DNA of 64,000 nucleotides from Nemertoderma westbladi (taxonomy: Eukaryota > Xenacoelomorpha > Nemertodermatida > Nemertodermatidae): NCBI GenBank assembly GCA_032718475.1, contig JAUCBJ010007426.1, forward strand, positions 1-64,000, given 5' to 3'. The translations under genes and the position numbers were made by a program. The notes under the pieces are model-generated. The model ran no database searches. It was not told the origin of the DNA and saw only the letters and a program-made list of their open reading frames with translations. Shown piece after piece: positions 11,423 through 22,859 of the stretch (positions within the stretch are counted from its first letter, which is position 1; each line of letters starts with the position of its first letter).

Positions 11423-13291
11423 ATCGGCATGCTGCATTGCAGCTGCATTTTTAAGAATGCTGTGCCGGCTTGTCAACAAAATTGCACCGCCACAACTCCC
11501 TATCACCCATGACATTTGCTAGATCATCCGCATCTTTAAGGCCAGTGTCCTTTAAGATGCGTCTCAAGAAAGTCATGGGCTGTCCACCATGCTTATTCAT
11601 TCCATGAGGCTGCCAAAGTACAAGATTATGCACTGGCTGGTCCTCACGGCGAAAGCAATGTCCTGCAAAGCGGAGGCGATTTTGTTCTAGTGTCAAGCTT
11701 GGGGGAACCAATGAGACACCTCCAATGTTATATAGTGTCTGGTTGGAGATGTGTGCATTGTACTTGACACAATGAACCCGGCGTAGCATTCTTGTGAATG
11801 TGCCATCCAGAGATTTGGTGTCCTCAGCAGTTAGAGCCCAGCATGGACTCCCGTAGAGGAGTACTGGAACTACTGCTGCTCTAAATAATCGGACCTTAAG
11901 TTTCCGATTAATTCTCGGTGACTTCCAAATCCTGGAAAGCCTATTCAAGGCTGCCCATGCCTTTCCCTTACGAATTCGAAGGTCCTCACCTGACTTCCGG
12001 ATCCATGATCCCAGGTAACAGAAGTCGTCCACATGCTCAAGCATACCATCATTTGAGCTTATGCTCATCCGATCAGAGACTTGCTGAGGACTTTCAAAGT
12101 TAACTGTCAGAATTTTGGTCTTTCTGGAGTTAATAAAAAGACCAACACTAGAAGCAGCATGTTCTAATGAGCTGAGGAGCCGTTGGGCTCCCTCTAATGA
12201 TTCTGATAGTACTCCTAAGTCATCAGCAAAGTCTAGATCAGTTAGGTACTTGGCAGGATTTCCTCGACTTCTGGACCCAGTAGGTGGAGTTATCATCACA
12301 TCATGATTATAATGATCTAAGGACATGCGTAGAACATTGTCAACCACAATAATGAACAAGAATGGTGCAAGTGTGTCTCCTTGGAGGACGCCCCATAACA
12401 CTTCAAATGGTTCTGTGTCACCGTCAACAGTAGACACAAATGTTGTCGAACCATCGTATACTGATCTGATTGCTGCAATAATTTCATCAGGAATCCCATA
12501 TAATGAAAGTATGCTGAACATACGTGAGCGAGAGACTGAATCAAAGGACTTGAAGAAGTCAACAAAGATAACAGCCAGATGCCTGTCTTTCTTTTTTGAT
12601 AACTCTTCAATTATCCTTCTAAGTGCCAAAATGGGCTCCATGGTCCCACGACCTTTACGGAACCCATTCTGATTTCCACGGAGCAGCCTCTCAATGGGAT
12701 CCCTGATGCGATTTAATAGAATCCTATTGTATAGCTTTGCAGCAATCGAGATCAATGAGATTCCCCGAAAAGAACCATAGAGTGTTAGGTTGCCCTAGTA
12801 GGAACTGGCACCAACTTAATTGTTTTCATTTATTGTGGGACTCTTGTTGTTCGGTACATGTCTACTATGATGGGATAGATGAGCTTTAAACACTCAGGTA
12901 TTTTAAAGACCTCAGGGGGAACACCATCTACTCCACTGGCACGATTGGACTTAATGCTCTTTGCAGCAGCCTTCACTTCTGCAAAGGAGATATCGCCAAT
13001 GGGAATATCTGGGAGTACAGACTCAGACACTTTTACTTCTATAAAGTTATCAGGCAATACCCTGTCATTATTGAGGAGCTTTTCAAAGTGGGCTTTCCAA
13101 CCATTGAGGCGATCGGCTGGTGATTCAGCCTTAACCTTGGTGGTTGGTTGGCTTTTCCGCCCAGTAAGCAGATTGATCGATTTCCATGCCTGGGATGATT
13201 GCCTGCTGTCGTCAGCATCATTGATGGCATCAACCTGTTGGTTTATTAGCTCCTGTAGATTAGCAGAGTACTGCCTGTTCAGGGACCTAGA
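11423..13291 (-). mobile_element. Element A (RTE-like non-LTR retrotransposon), 3' half
   Basis: The sequence runs from the conserved 3' end (GCAGCATGCCGAT on the minus strand) through the reverse transcriptase and the linker upstream of it. At 13291 it is interrupted by element B; the 5' half resumes at 18355. The uninterrupted join (GGGACCTAGATGCAGCC) is seen in the copy at 56555-56575, proving the insertion. Elsewhere in the window the tail after GCCGAT is (TAG)n; here it runs straight into the minisatellite. Confidence 0.9.
11451..13250 (-). pseudogene. Element A reverse transcriptase ORF, frameshifted
   Basis: A 434-codon open frame (11451-12755) carries RT motifs in order: NGFRKGRGTMEPILALRRII, AVIFVDFFKSFDSV (motif A), GVLQGDTLAPFLF (motif B), DFADDLGVL (catalytic FADD), then the thumb and C-terminal region CYLGSWIRKSG...FRAAVVPVLLYGSPCWAL. 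The upstream piece (EVKAAAKSIKSNRASGVDGV) is in another frame (12830-13057). Comparison with 56040-56060 shows lost bases at about 12795, breaking the LVPVPKKG stretch. The product would be the polymerase of an APE-type element. This copy cannot make a full protein. Confidence 0.85.
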
Positions 13292-13569
13292 TTATTATTA
13301 TTATTATTCTTCTTTTCGTACATTATAACGTGGGCAAACACATATAAGTACAGCAAAACCAAGTAAATAGCACAGGTACAGTAGAGCGTACATACAAAGT
13401 GATAATAGTGCATAATATATAAATTTAGCTACATTTAAATTTCACGTGAACGAAAGATAGGCACAATAATTACAGCAAGACTTAATATAAACCGCACAGA
13501 ACGTAACAAAACAGAAAAAGAAAAAAGAAAAAGAGAAAAAAGAAAGTATAACAAATAAGCTATAGTCCT

Positions 13570-14976
13570 TTAAGTGGAAGAAATATAATTCAAAATATCT
13601 CTAAGCTCATCATGCGTAAAACCAGGTATATTAGTTACACCTACAATTGAGTTTACGATTTCTCTGCAGCTATTAACTCTCCACTCCTCACCCGGCGGAG
13701 TGCGTACATATGATAGTTTATTGTCTACAGTACGGGTGGACAACAAAGATAAATCCGACACCCCGCACTCATTACCAATCTGACGTAAATTACTTCCGCT
13801 AGTACTCCTACAATCAAATAGCATTAAGTTAGCTAGGAATCTAATACACATCCTATCAGCATTAAAAATAGACCTACAATAACCAACAAAATTTTTGCAT
13901 AAAATAACCCATGGATGTATAAATCCTACAATTTCTTGTACATTATACCTATGAGCATTATAAGGCAACTGCCATATAATCCTAACGTTAATGTTCCAGC
14001 TGGTTAAGATTCTAGAACATTCATCGGACCATAAATTCCATGCATTGCTACCATAAAAACACATAGTGTATAACTTTTGTAGATATGTTAGATTACCAGG
14101 GTGCGAGAAGCCAAACTCTTGCCTAATGTTATTGAGTTTCCCAATAAACTGGCCGCGTTTACGTAGAATGTCCTTGGCTAAAGTGCATTTAAAGTCAAGT
14201 GTAATACCTAAGTGAACAGCTTCTCTTGCCCACGGGAGAAGAATTGTACCTACTCTAATCCTAGCACCGGGTGGACTCCACTTAAAATTAAATGGTATAC
14301 ACTTACATTTGCATTTATCCTGATCAACATTTGTACTTAATCGCAAGTTATATTTAGCACAAAAAATTTGACATAAATCGACCATATATTGCAATCCAAC
14401 CACAGATGGGCACAATAACAGTACATCATCGGCGTATGCCAAAACACCAAAATAATAATTCCCTATAAAACAACCTACTTTGGAGTCACGTAGAGATTTA
14501 ATTAGAATATTTAACACCAGAGCAAACAATGTCGGCGAGCAAACAGAACCCTGTCTGACCCCATTAGAAATTAAAAAATTAAAAGAGCTGCAATTCAACC
14601 ATTTTACTGCACAAACTTGGTTTCTGTATATAAAAATGAGGCACCTTAAATATAAAACTGAAAAACCCTTTTTTAATAGTTCAAGGAACAGCTTTGGCCA
14701 TTCAACAAGGTCGAACGCTTTTGTAAAATCTAACAAACAACCAAATACGGGCGATGAGTGTCTCATATAGTAATTGATTACTTCCGAAGCCGACCAGCTG
14801 CACATTACAGTACTAGAATTTGGACGGAACCCAAATTGTAAGTCATCAAAACATAACTTATCGCCTTCACTTAATAATAATACCCATTCAAAAATTTTCA
14901 GAATCAAAGAAGATATTGCAATTGCACGGTAATTCTTATCATCAGATATATCGCCTAATTTATTTTTAAAAGACAC
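13570..14976 (-). pseudogene. Element B reverse transcriptase
   Basis: 468 codons with RT motifs DDKNYRAIAISSLILKIFEW, FGFRPNSSTVMC, CLLDFTKAFDLVEW (motif A Asp), NGVRQGSVCSPTLFAL (motif B) and LAYADDVLLLCPS (motif C YADD). All catalytic Asp residues are present. The frame is displaced relative to the endonuclease upstream (overlap 14955-14976). This implies one small indel in what would be a single ORF2, so this copy is broken there. No RNase H domain is visible. Confidence 0.85.
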
Positions 14977-16655
14977 TTTGACACCAATCCATGCGAAAGA
15001 AAAGAGTTAAATAATATAGATAAATGATGTTCTAGAATATGGCCACCATTAATTAAAGACCCTGAGTCAAAACTATAACTGACATCTGATTTGGCGTTTT
15101 TTAAACGCAACAATGCCTCATGTATTATACGAGGCGACAATACCTCTCGATAACCTGCACAATTTGTACCCGATACATTATTGTTACCAATTAGGTTTCT
15201 AATTCTACAATTTATATCATTTTCGATATCATCAACACTTGTGTCACCGCTATAATTCTGATTGTACAATTCCTTGTAAATTTTGGCGAAGTTATTCGCA
15301 ATGTCACTTGGGTTGTTAACACCGTTTATTGATTCGCTAAGTACCTGTTGGTTACCGCGAAATTTTTTGATTTCATCAAAAAGGTTATCATTTCCGTTTA
15401 AGCACGCCTGTAAAATTCTATCGCGTTTGATGATATCTTGAGATTTCTTCAACCTACGAACTGCAAAATGATATTGTGCACGAGAAGTGCGACGCATATG
15501 AAATAAATAACTACCTGCACCAGTAGGTTTACCTGCAGCGCTCCACATATCGTGCCAAAACATCGAATTCGATTTAAAATCTTTTACTTGTTCATTCCAA
15601 CCAGGTATTATACCTTTATTACCTTGACGTTGATTTGTACCTTTCGTATTTGGCAGGCTAGACGCCGCATTATCAATTGCTTCTAAAATTTCCAAAACGT
15701 ATTTTTCAATCATTAAACGATGTTCAGGCTTAGTACATAATAAATCATTACACATATAGCACTGATTTTCCAATAAAATATCATTTAGGGATCTTTCCAA
15801 CTCGGAATGAAAAATATTTTTTTGCTCGGTACTAGCTTTGCCATAGCAATGCTTAATGGGTGGTTGAACTGCGGTCCCAACTGCATTAATACTATCAATG
15901 TTAAACTTCAAATAAATGGGACTGTGGTTGGAGAGATTTTCCCCTGAATGTATTACATCGGCCTCTATACAAGCACTTACAATAGAATGACTGGCTATAA
16001 AGTGATCGATAGTGGAGCGTTGAATTATATTATCAGACAAAAATTCGTAAGTATAGTCAATCGGAAATATATTCCATAAACAATGTAATAACATATCATC
16101 TAGAAATTCCTTCATATTACGCACATGTAATGAGTTTCGAAAAAAGTCTGCATTTAAATCACCAACCAATAGAATATTACTGCACTGAGACATCTGTATA
16201 ATGTCTTTAATATCATTCAACAAAGTTAAATATTCGTCTGAGAGTGTGGCACTGTGCTGATTGTCTACCGGAAAATACGAATTAATTAATAACAGTTTCC
16301 TACCTGGCAAATTTAAAGAAATCGCCTGCAACCTTCTATTATTAGTTTTTATTACAGATACATATTTAGTAATTGATTTCTTCCATAATATGCAAAGTCC
16401 ACTGCTAGGTCTCCCGCGGGTGACTTCATCATTAATGTAAGTCGCTGGTACAACACTATTATCGCAGTTCGGAAATATTTTTTTAAATTTATAACAATTA
16501 CCAGATAATAGAAAATGCTCCTGTAGGCACACAACATTAGAGCCCAATAATAGGGTATTTATAAAATCAACCTTAGCCAATCCCAAACCGGTTGGGTTAT
16601 ACGAGGCTACACAAAAAAGTTCAATACTGTTAGGTAAGTTACTTTGTGACGCCAT
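14955..16655 (-). pseudogene. Element B APE-type endonuclease and linker
   Basis: The ATG at 16655 opens a 566-codon frame. It shows the exonuclease-endonuclease-phosphatase fold motifs of an APE-type LINE endonuclease: ASYNPTGLG, VVCLQEHFL (Glu), LLINSYFPV, NILLVGDLNADF (GDxN), RSTIDHFIAS and ENLSNHSPIYL (terminal His; the usual SDH is SNH). A linker follows, containing SNSMFWHDMW and the template-grip region. In an intact element it would nick the target DNA and run on into the RT. Confidence 0.85.
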
Positions 16656-16719
16656 TGTTATTTATTACCGTATATTACGTATATACCGTACGTTGTTACC
16701 GTATATTAAGCTGATGTAC

Positions 16720-18302
16720 TTATTGCATAGATTGTCCCATAGTGGAGTTGTTTCGAACCTGCCCGGAACCACCCCGACCGAAACTTCCAGTCTGCCTGGG
16801 TCGGTAGTCCCACTCGCGTACATAAACTCCGGTAGGCCATGTGGACACACTGAAAGCAACGTCCAACTGGTTGGTATTGACCGAAACCCGGAAGCTCGCT
16901 GCTCTCGAATCTTGAACCGATACTTTTTTAACACCTGAGATCGGAACTTTAACATTCTGTTTGGATAGACACTTGACAATATCGGCTTCTGTTGTCATTG
17001 GATGACACCGAAACACGAACATCTCCGTTGGGGCCGCACACAACCCACCCTCGGTTTCTCCCTCAGTCTTTTCGTTTGAACCGACAACCATACGGCCACG
17101 ATTTCGATTATTACGCTGACGGCGCGACCTGGGTTCCTCCCAATGACCACCACCATCGTTATCCAACTCCTCCACCTCCTGTATATTCTCAGAATCAGAA
17201 TTTCGTCGCGGACGTTTCACACTGCCTCGGAACACCACTGCGGGTGAGGGAGAGCCAGATGGTGTCCCCCTCAACGGTGAGTAGTAGTTATTACTCTTCT
17301 GACCCAGATACCGATTACCGTATCTCCCCGACTGTCCGTAGTTTACCGGCGGGTTATACCCTCTACCAGGAGCAGGCTGAACAGTAGATGGCTGCTGTGG
17401 CGGCCTATAGCTGACACCAGGTGGTTGCGGCACCACAGACTGGCGCTGTCGTGATATAACAGCATTTCTGAACGAACGCTCCGCTGATGGCGGTGGCTGT
17501 AACAGTGGTAAGATATCGGTCCCGGAGGCAGTGCCGGTACCGGTACCGGCACCAGCCTGTTCAGTACCGCTACCATTACTGTTGTTACTAGCGTTATGAA
17601 TTGACTCACGCACTCGGCTACGAACGACACCTCCATCTTCCTTAATTGATCTTTAAAACTAGATTCTAATTTTGAGATTCTACCATCCAGAACTCCGAAA
17701 CCTGCTGTCTGCTCCGCATGAGCAACAGAATCGTCCCCCCCGGAATAGGACCCACCTAAGGGGAAGCGCGGCAGGGACAAAGCCTCCATCGCCGAAACCG
17801 CTATTACCGGTAACGTACCCGCACGATCAAGCTCTCGTATCTTGTCCCACATGTCCTTCATGTTCGCCTCACCAGCGCTACGTTCCGAGGTGTCACGCCT
17901 GTTAGTCATACCGATATCTGTCTTTTCAGAACCCGAAAACAGCATAACTTTGGCTTGCCAAATATCATCAGACGTGAAACGCTGCAAACACGTCAACTTG
18001 CCTACATCGAATGTAGTAGATGAATAACATTGTAGGAGAAACGCTAAACATGAATTGACGATAGGTGGTCTAGGAGTAGACTCCCCATTACCTTTACCAT
18101 CTTCATCTGCCCAGTCTGGGCGTCTCTCGTTAAACCCTAGACACATTGGTGTATTCGAATCACCAAGCTCACCCGCTACATTATCAACAGTCACTGACGG
18201 TACCAGCGGCACCGTAACAATATCAGAGTTTGGAGTACCGGTATCCTTCTGTCTGACAACCTGATTTCCTGCTAGCTGACTACTGTCAGGTGATAACGGC
18301 AT
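16720..18302 (-). pseudogene. Element B ORF1 (RRM-like nucleic-acid-binding protein), one frameshift
   Basis: Two overlapping frames (17343-18302 and 16720-17613) together make one ORF1. The first ends coherently around RISKLESSFKDQLRKMEVSF; the second begins VRESIHNASNNSNGS, so about one base is lost near 17.61 kb. After a Gly/Pro/Ser/Arg-rich linker comes an RRM-like fold (EMFVFRCHPMTTEADIVKCL ... SFRVSVNTNQLD ... WPTGVYVREW). Such domains in CR1-group ORF1 proteins package the element RNA. The break makes this copy defective. Confidence 0.8.
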
Positions 18303-18354
18303 ACTGCAGTACTGTAATGTAATATTAGGCTGTTCACTGTATTACCTCCCTCAC

Positions 18355-19830
18355 AGATGCAGCCTTAACTGCATTCTTGGCCGCTGTAGTCTGTTTGAGT
18401 CGGGACTCTTTCTGCGCCTTATGAAGGTCATTTCGGCACTTCTGAATTTTGTTGTCAGTCCAGGGGGCCCTTTTCCTGTTTCGAGGGTATACAGGAACTG
18501 TTTCTGCAGCTGCTAACTTAACTGCTTCTGTAAAGGCAGTATAGCCCTCACAGTGATCTGCCGCCTCAGAGGCAAGAGCCTCATACCTGTTGCTCAGCTG
18601 TAGTGTGAAGCTGGATCTCACACTTGGCTGTTGCAACAGAGAGGACCAGTCATGCCGCGGCAAGGCAGATTTCGTTGTTCTGCTAGCACGCAGACTAAGT
18701 CTTACCTTGGCCACAATAAGGCGGTGATCACTGGAGAAGGGTCGAAGTGTAAATGCATTACAGTCTTGTATAGAGCTCCTGTATTTCTTACAAAACAGAA
18801 TATGGTCTATCTGGGACTTGTGACCACTGGGTCCACTATGAGTCCATAGCTTTCCAGTTCGCTTCTTGAACTGGGTTCCAGCCGAAAACAATCCATTTCC
18901 AGAGATAAAATCCTGAAGATGGACAGAATTTCGGTTAACACTATTGCTATAGACCCAGGGCGATGTAGGTGATTGATGCAGACTTGCATTAAAGTCTCCC
19001 AGGAATGTTAAGAATGCATGCTGATCCACTCCATCAGTAGCTGCTTGTAGATTGTGGTAGAAATTTTCCACCTCCTCTACAGGGGCAACACTAGTTGGAG
19101 AGTAGCACACAATCAGAACCACCTTAGGAAACTTCTTAGCCAGTCTTCCAGAACATGAGAAGTGGCAACGGATGATGCGGTTAGAGATTTGGTCTATTTT
19201 GTCCAATGCTGCATGTGCAGTTGGATTCATCAATAGACCAATTCCACCATTGCCACTATCATCTGCTGACGCGAGGGCGAGTCGCCAACCGCCCCCCATG
19301 TCCTTAATCAGAACCTCATCAGTCTGTCCAGTCTGCATTCGGTGCTCTTGAACACCCACTGCGCTAAGAGAAAGCTTATCTGCCAAGGCAGTCAGCTCAC
19401 CTTGTCGCATTGGGGACCCGAGTGTTAGGGTGTTTACTGAGGCTAGTCTTGTGACTTGCCTCAGATTCACCAATGGCTTTGTTGGTCGGGGTGGAACATG
19501 AGAGTAGCCTCCAACTCCAGAATCCCTCTCCCCATCACAATCTGGCCTTCCCGGTGACCCACGGTTTGGGCCAGAAAGGTCATCAGGAAAGGGACTCAAA
19601 GAATTGTTGGCTGCTCTCTCTCCAGTAGGGGGTGAGACAGGCAGCCGGTCAGGAGTTAACTGACGCCTGTGAGGCCGATTGTGTCCGGTAATTCCACTGG
19701 CCTCTAGTGGCCGGACCTCCGCATTGCTAATGTAATCCATAGTGGGGGTTGGGTGGTGCTTTTTTGCCGAGTCAGCTCTCGGGGCAAATACCACACCCTG
19801 GTTTGCCATTCCACAGGGTGGGTGTCGCAA
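18355..19830 (-). pseudogene. Element A APE-type endonuclease ORF, truncated by element B
   Basis: The open frame (19830 to 18334, ending inside element B) contains an APE-type LINE endonuclease: LSAVGVQEHRMQ (Glu), VVLIVCYSPTSVAPVEEVE, FLTFLGDFNASLH (GDFN), SGHKSQIDHILFC and RPFSSDHRLIVAKVRLSLR (SDH). All key residues are seen. This type of endonuclease is shared by RTE-superfamily elements. The C-terminal residues VREVIQ come from element B, so the element A ORF is cut at about 18355. Everything before the MRQGELTALADKL segment may be leader. Confidence 0.8.
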
Positions 19831-20110
19831 TGGAGTCAGATATGAGGCCCATCACCCATATCTACTTTGGCGCACATGACCCACCATTGGCTGTTGCAGC
19901 TCATCTGCTGGGTCATGCCCTGTACCCTTGCTGCCAGGTGCAGGTCGCAGTGAAGTGCTCTCAGAGTGGACATGAGAACACTCTGCTCCTGACCAGCCAT
20001 TGGTAGATCACCATCTGCCTGGTCAGGCCATATACCCCTGCAGCCAAGTATATGGGTCCTTAATCCAGGACCAAGGGCGTCCTTATCCCAGAACGAAGGG
20101 GGTCCTAGTT
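18355..20110 (-). mobile_element. Element A, 5' half (5' UTR and endonuclease)
   Basis: Continuation of the element interrupted at 13291. The endonuclease region lies at 18355-19480, and the leader extends to about 20.1 kb. The 5' boundary is not sharp; repeated words such as GGTCATGCCCTGTACCC and CCTGGTCAGGCCATATACCC near 19.91-20.04 kb suggest a short duplicated leader. Confidence 0.75.
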
Positions 20111-20227
20111 ACAGGACCAGATTTTCCCTAGTAAGAGGGTCTATGCAGCTACAGATGGCACCTCCTTTATGCTGCATGGAGGTGGCAAGTTTTCTTGATC
20201 AATGACCTAGAATACCTGACCTGACGG

Positions 20228-20390
20228 CAAGATAATATATAAAATACAAAATACACTACAACTGCAGGCCTGTGTACTACAGGCCTGTAGTACTACAGGC
20301 CTGTGTACTACAGGCCTGTGTACTGAAGGACAGGCCTGTAGTACACAGGCCTGCAGTTGTGGTGTATTTTGTATTTTATATATTATCTTG
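20228..20390. repeat. Long perfect hairpin (50-bp arms, 63-bp loop of AGGCCTGT repeats)
   Basis: Positions 20228-20277 and 20341-20390 are reverse complements with a single mismatch (CACTACAACT against CACCACAACT). The loop is built from AGGCCTGT and GTAGTACTAC words, which are themselves palindromic. No coding potential. A degenerate hammerhead-like motif follows at once on the right. Confidence 0.9.
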
Positions 20391-20392
20391 TG

Positions 20393-20434
20393 TATCCCTG
20401 AAGAAGGCCCCTAAGGCAGAAATCGATCGGACGT
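20393..20434 (+). ncRNA. Degenerate hammerhead-ribozyme-like motif
   Basis: CTGAAGA at 20398-20404 fits the CUGANGA core. GGCC...GGC can form a weak stem II, followed by GAAA at 20419-20422. A minimal stem III around TCGA, a cleavage triplet ATC (20426-20428) and a 3-bp stem I (TCC / GGA) follow. Stem II has unpaired A residues at its base and stem I is very short, so I think it is a decayed or chance match. Confidence 0.3.
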
Positions 20435-21194
20435 TAAAGTTCATAACTTTTTTCATAGTTTATGGGAGGTAGACCCCAGGACCCATCATTATAATCCTGT
20501 GATGAATCACTCCCTGAAGTCGGCGTGTCGGCAAATACGTAATTTCAGAAATAGTTAGTGATAATAAGAGACACATATTAAAAGGTAGATTATTTTATTT
20601 ATCTCGCAAGAATAACTCAGAAGTGAAAAATGAAAAATTTACAATAATACTAGTTTTTGTGAACACCCCCCCCCCCCCCCCCCCCCCCTTAGCAATAATA
20701 CAACATGCCTAGTCAGTATGCCACATGTTGTCTACAATCTACAGTACTTATTACTGATCGTGGAAGTTACTTCAAACTTTAGTTAAAAATTACGATAATG
20801 GTGTATTTCGGATCTTGTTCTTAGTTTACTAAAAATAAGTAACGTAATTTATTTTCCCCAAAAATTTCCAAGCCCCATTTTACTGTACTTCCCCCAAACA
20901 AAAAAACCTTAGGCCTATATAAATGTTTGAGTGTCAAGGAACGTAGAATTGCGTATTATGTAACACACATTACATCATTTTACCCTCGGGCAGGATAACC
21001 CTCGGCCTTGGCCTGTGGCCCTCGCGCAATATCTGTCCTTGGTAAAAATATCTGGGAAAATAAAAAAACCAGGGAATGAGTATTATTGTTACTAAGGATA
21101 CTAAACATTAATAACAAAACACATAAAAGAAACAATTTCTCTAAAACACTAGTTATCATAAAAAACACTACAGGTAGGCCTACCATAATAATAA

Positions 21195-22430
21195 TAATTA
21201 GTTAATATAATTATGTTAATCTGTCTGTATTCAATTACAAAAGCACAGAGACATTAGTATAGTATCTATGCCCAAATTTTGGATTTTTTTTCTATTTTTT
21301 TTTATTAATAATTATTTATTACAAGGGAAAAAAAGTAGAAATTTTTTTTCACTATTCTCGAGGAATTTTATTTACCGATCGACATCGGCTACTTAATAAA
21401 GGGTCGAGAGAAAATTGAAAAAATAGGCTCTCCGTTTTTTTCCCATGTAATAGGTAATATTGTTATGGTTATTCTTAAATTGGTACTTGTTTGTTGCTCA
21501 AATTTTTAATAAAATAAGAGCGGATTTAGTGTTATAAAATATATTGAACTGCAGTATTTTACTATATTGCTGCTTTAATAGTTACTGCGATTCAAATTAT
21601 TGTACTCCTCAACTCTCGATTTTTCCTTATTCAATGTTAAAATAATTTAGTGTTCTAGAATATTTATTACGTAACTACTGTAGAGAGCCGCTTAACAACA
21701 CAAACCAATATTGGATATTGAGTTCCGTTTTGGAGTTCGCCACGCAGACACTAAAGTTGCAATAACTTTTGAGTGTGTGAATGGATTTTGCTCAAATTGC
21801 TTGCAAACCTTTTCTACTTCGATGCTCTTTCAATATGCTGTATGTACTAAAATTTAAGGAATTCTACCGAAAATATTTTACTTTACTATTTTCGCCGTTA
21901 AAAAAGTAAAATCAATCCAACCTATGGGTTTCTTTTTCCATAGGGAAAAAAAGTTTTCTTAAAAACTTTTTTTTCTTTAAAATTCTTATCCCGATTTTGG
22001 GGTATATTCGAGCGAAAACGTAACAATTTAAGAATAAAATATTTTTGACATGTTGTTTGGCTTTGTATTATCAATTTTATTCTAGAATTAAACATAAATA
22101 AAATAAATTTCAAATTTCTTAAAGAATAATATATTTCTTATTTTAATGCTTATTTATTTCTTATTCTTATTGTCAAATAAATTTGAGGATTAAATTAAAT
22201 AAAAAGTACTAGCTAACATAAAATCGAATCTAATAGCTACCATATTTTTGTCAGATGGCCAAATATTTGTTCTAGAATAATAAACGTCATAATAAAAGAC
22301 ATTTTCACAAGAAAATGTTGGTTAGATTTTTTTTTAACTTTTAAATAATGATTTTGTTCACTAGCTATGAAGTACAAATATACTGAATACAAATAAATAC
22401 TAAATATAAAGTACTAGCAAAGAAAATTAT
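21195..22430. other. AT-rich non-coding sequence upstream of gene copy 1
   Basis: No coding sequence is supported. A 7-bp hairpin CCTATGG...CCATAGG lies at about 21920-21945, and several TTCTAGAA palindromes occur. This is presumably upstream or promoter DNA of gene copy 1; units 2 and 3 match only its edges. Confidence 0.5.
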
Positions 22431-22531
22431 GATCAAAGAATTTGTTAAATAAGTCGGAAGAGAAAGTATTACTGGATTATTTTCCTATTGACAAGTGTAT
22501 ATTTCTCAATATTCATGTGAATCCAATAAGA

Positions 22532-22550
22532 ATGGCTGCTGGTGGTTCAG
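22532..22550 (+). CDS. Unknown triplicated gene, copy 1, exon 1
   Basis: ATGGCTGCTGGTGGTTCAG|GTATGT: a 19-base coding exon (MAAGGS plus one base) with a strong donor. The same exon with about 100 bp of upstream sequence occurs at 36317 and 52357, each time upstream of a copy of the large exon. The three-way conservation and the matching intron phase are the evidence; no transcript is available. Confidence 0.6.
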
Positions 22551-22859
22551 GTATGTACATATTGCATCAGTATCCAGAGAGCTAGAATAGCTTCTTAGAA
22601 AAAGTAGAATGTTATGGGATTAATCCCAATATGCACTTCGGAAACCCAAAACCAATAAATTGTCTTAATAGCCGTATAACGGCATTAATTATCACCCCAT
22701 GTTTGTTATTAAACATAAAGGGCCAGCCAAACCAAATTGAAGTCATGTGGTTGCGCATTATACCATACCATACAGTAAATTGTGCTTACTGTATATGGCA
22801 GAAACTACAATTAAATTACACAGCAACACTATCCAACATTGGTGGATACACTGACAGTA

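Larger units (their letters stand above)
13291..18354 (-). mobile_element. Element B: near full-length CR1-group (Daphne-like) non-LTR retrotransposon
   Basis: About 5.06 kb inserted into element A in the same orientation. In 5' to 3' order (from 18.35 kb down) it has an ORF1 with an RRM-like domain, an APE endonuclease, a reverse transcriptase and a 3' UTR ending in an (AAT)n tail (plus strand ATTATTATT at 13291-13307). Only the bases AGA are shared at the two junctions, so no clear target-site duplication is visible; CR1-type elements often lack one. Two frame breaks (about 17.6 and 14.96 kb) make it inactive as it stands. Confidence 0.85.

Noticed and set aside
18334-18354. C-terminal VREVIQ of the element A endonuclease ORF
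   Set aside because: These codons are element B sequence read across the insertion junction.
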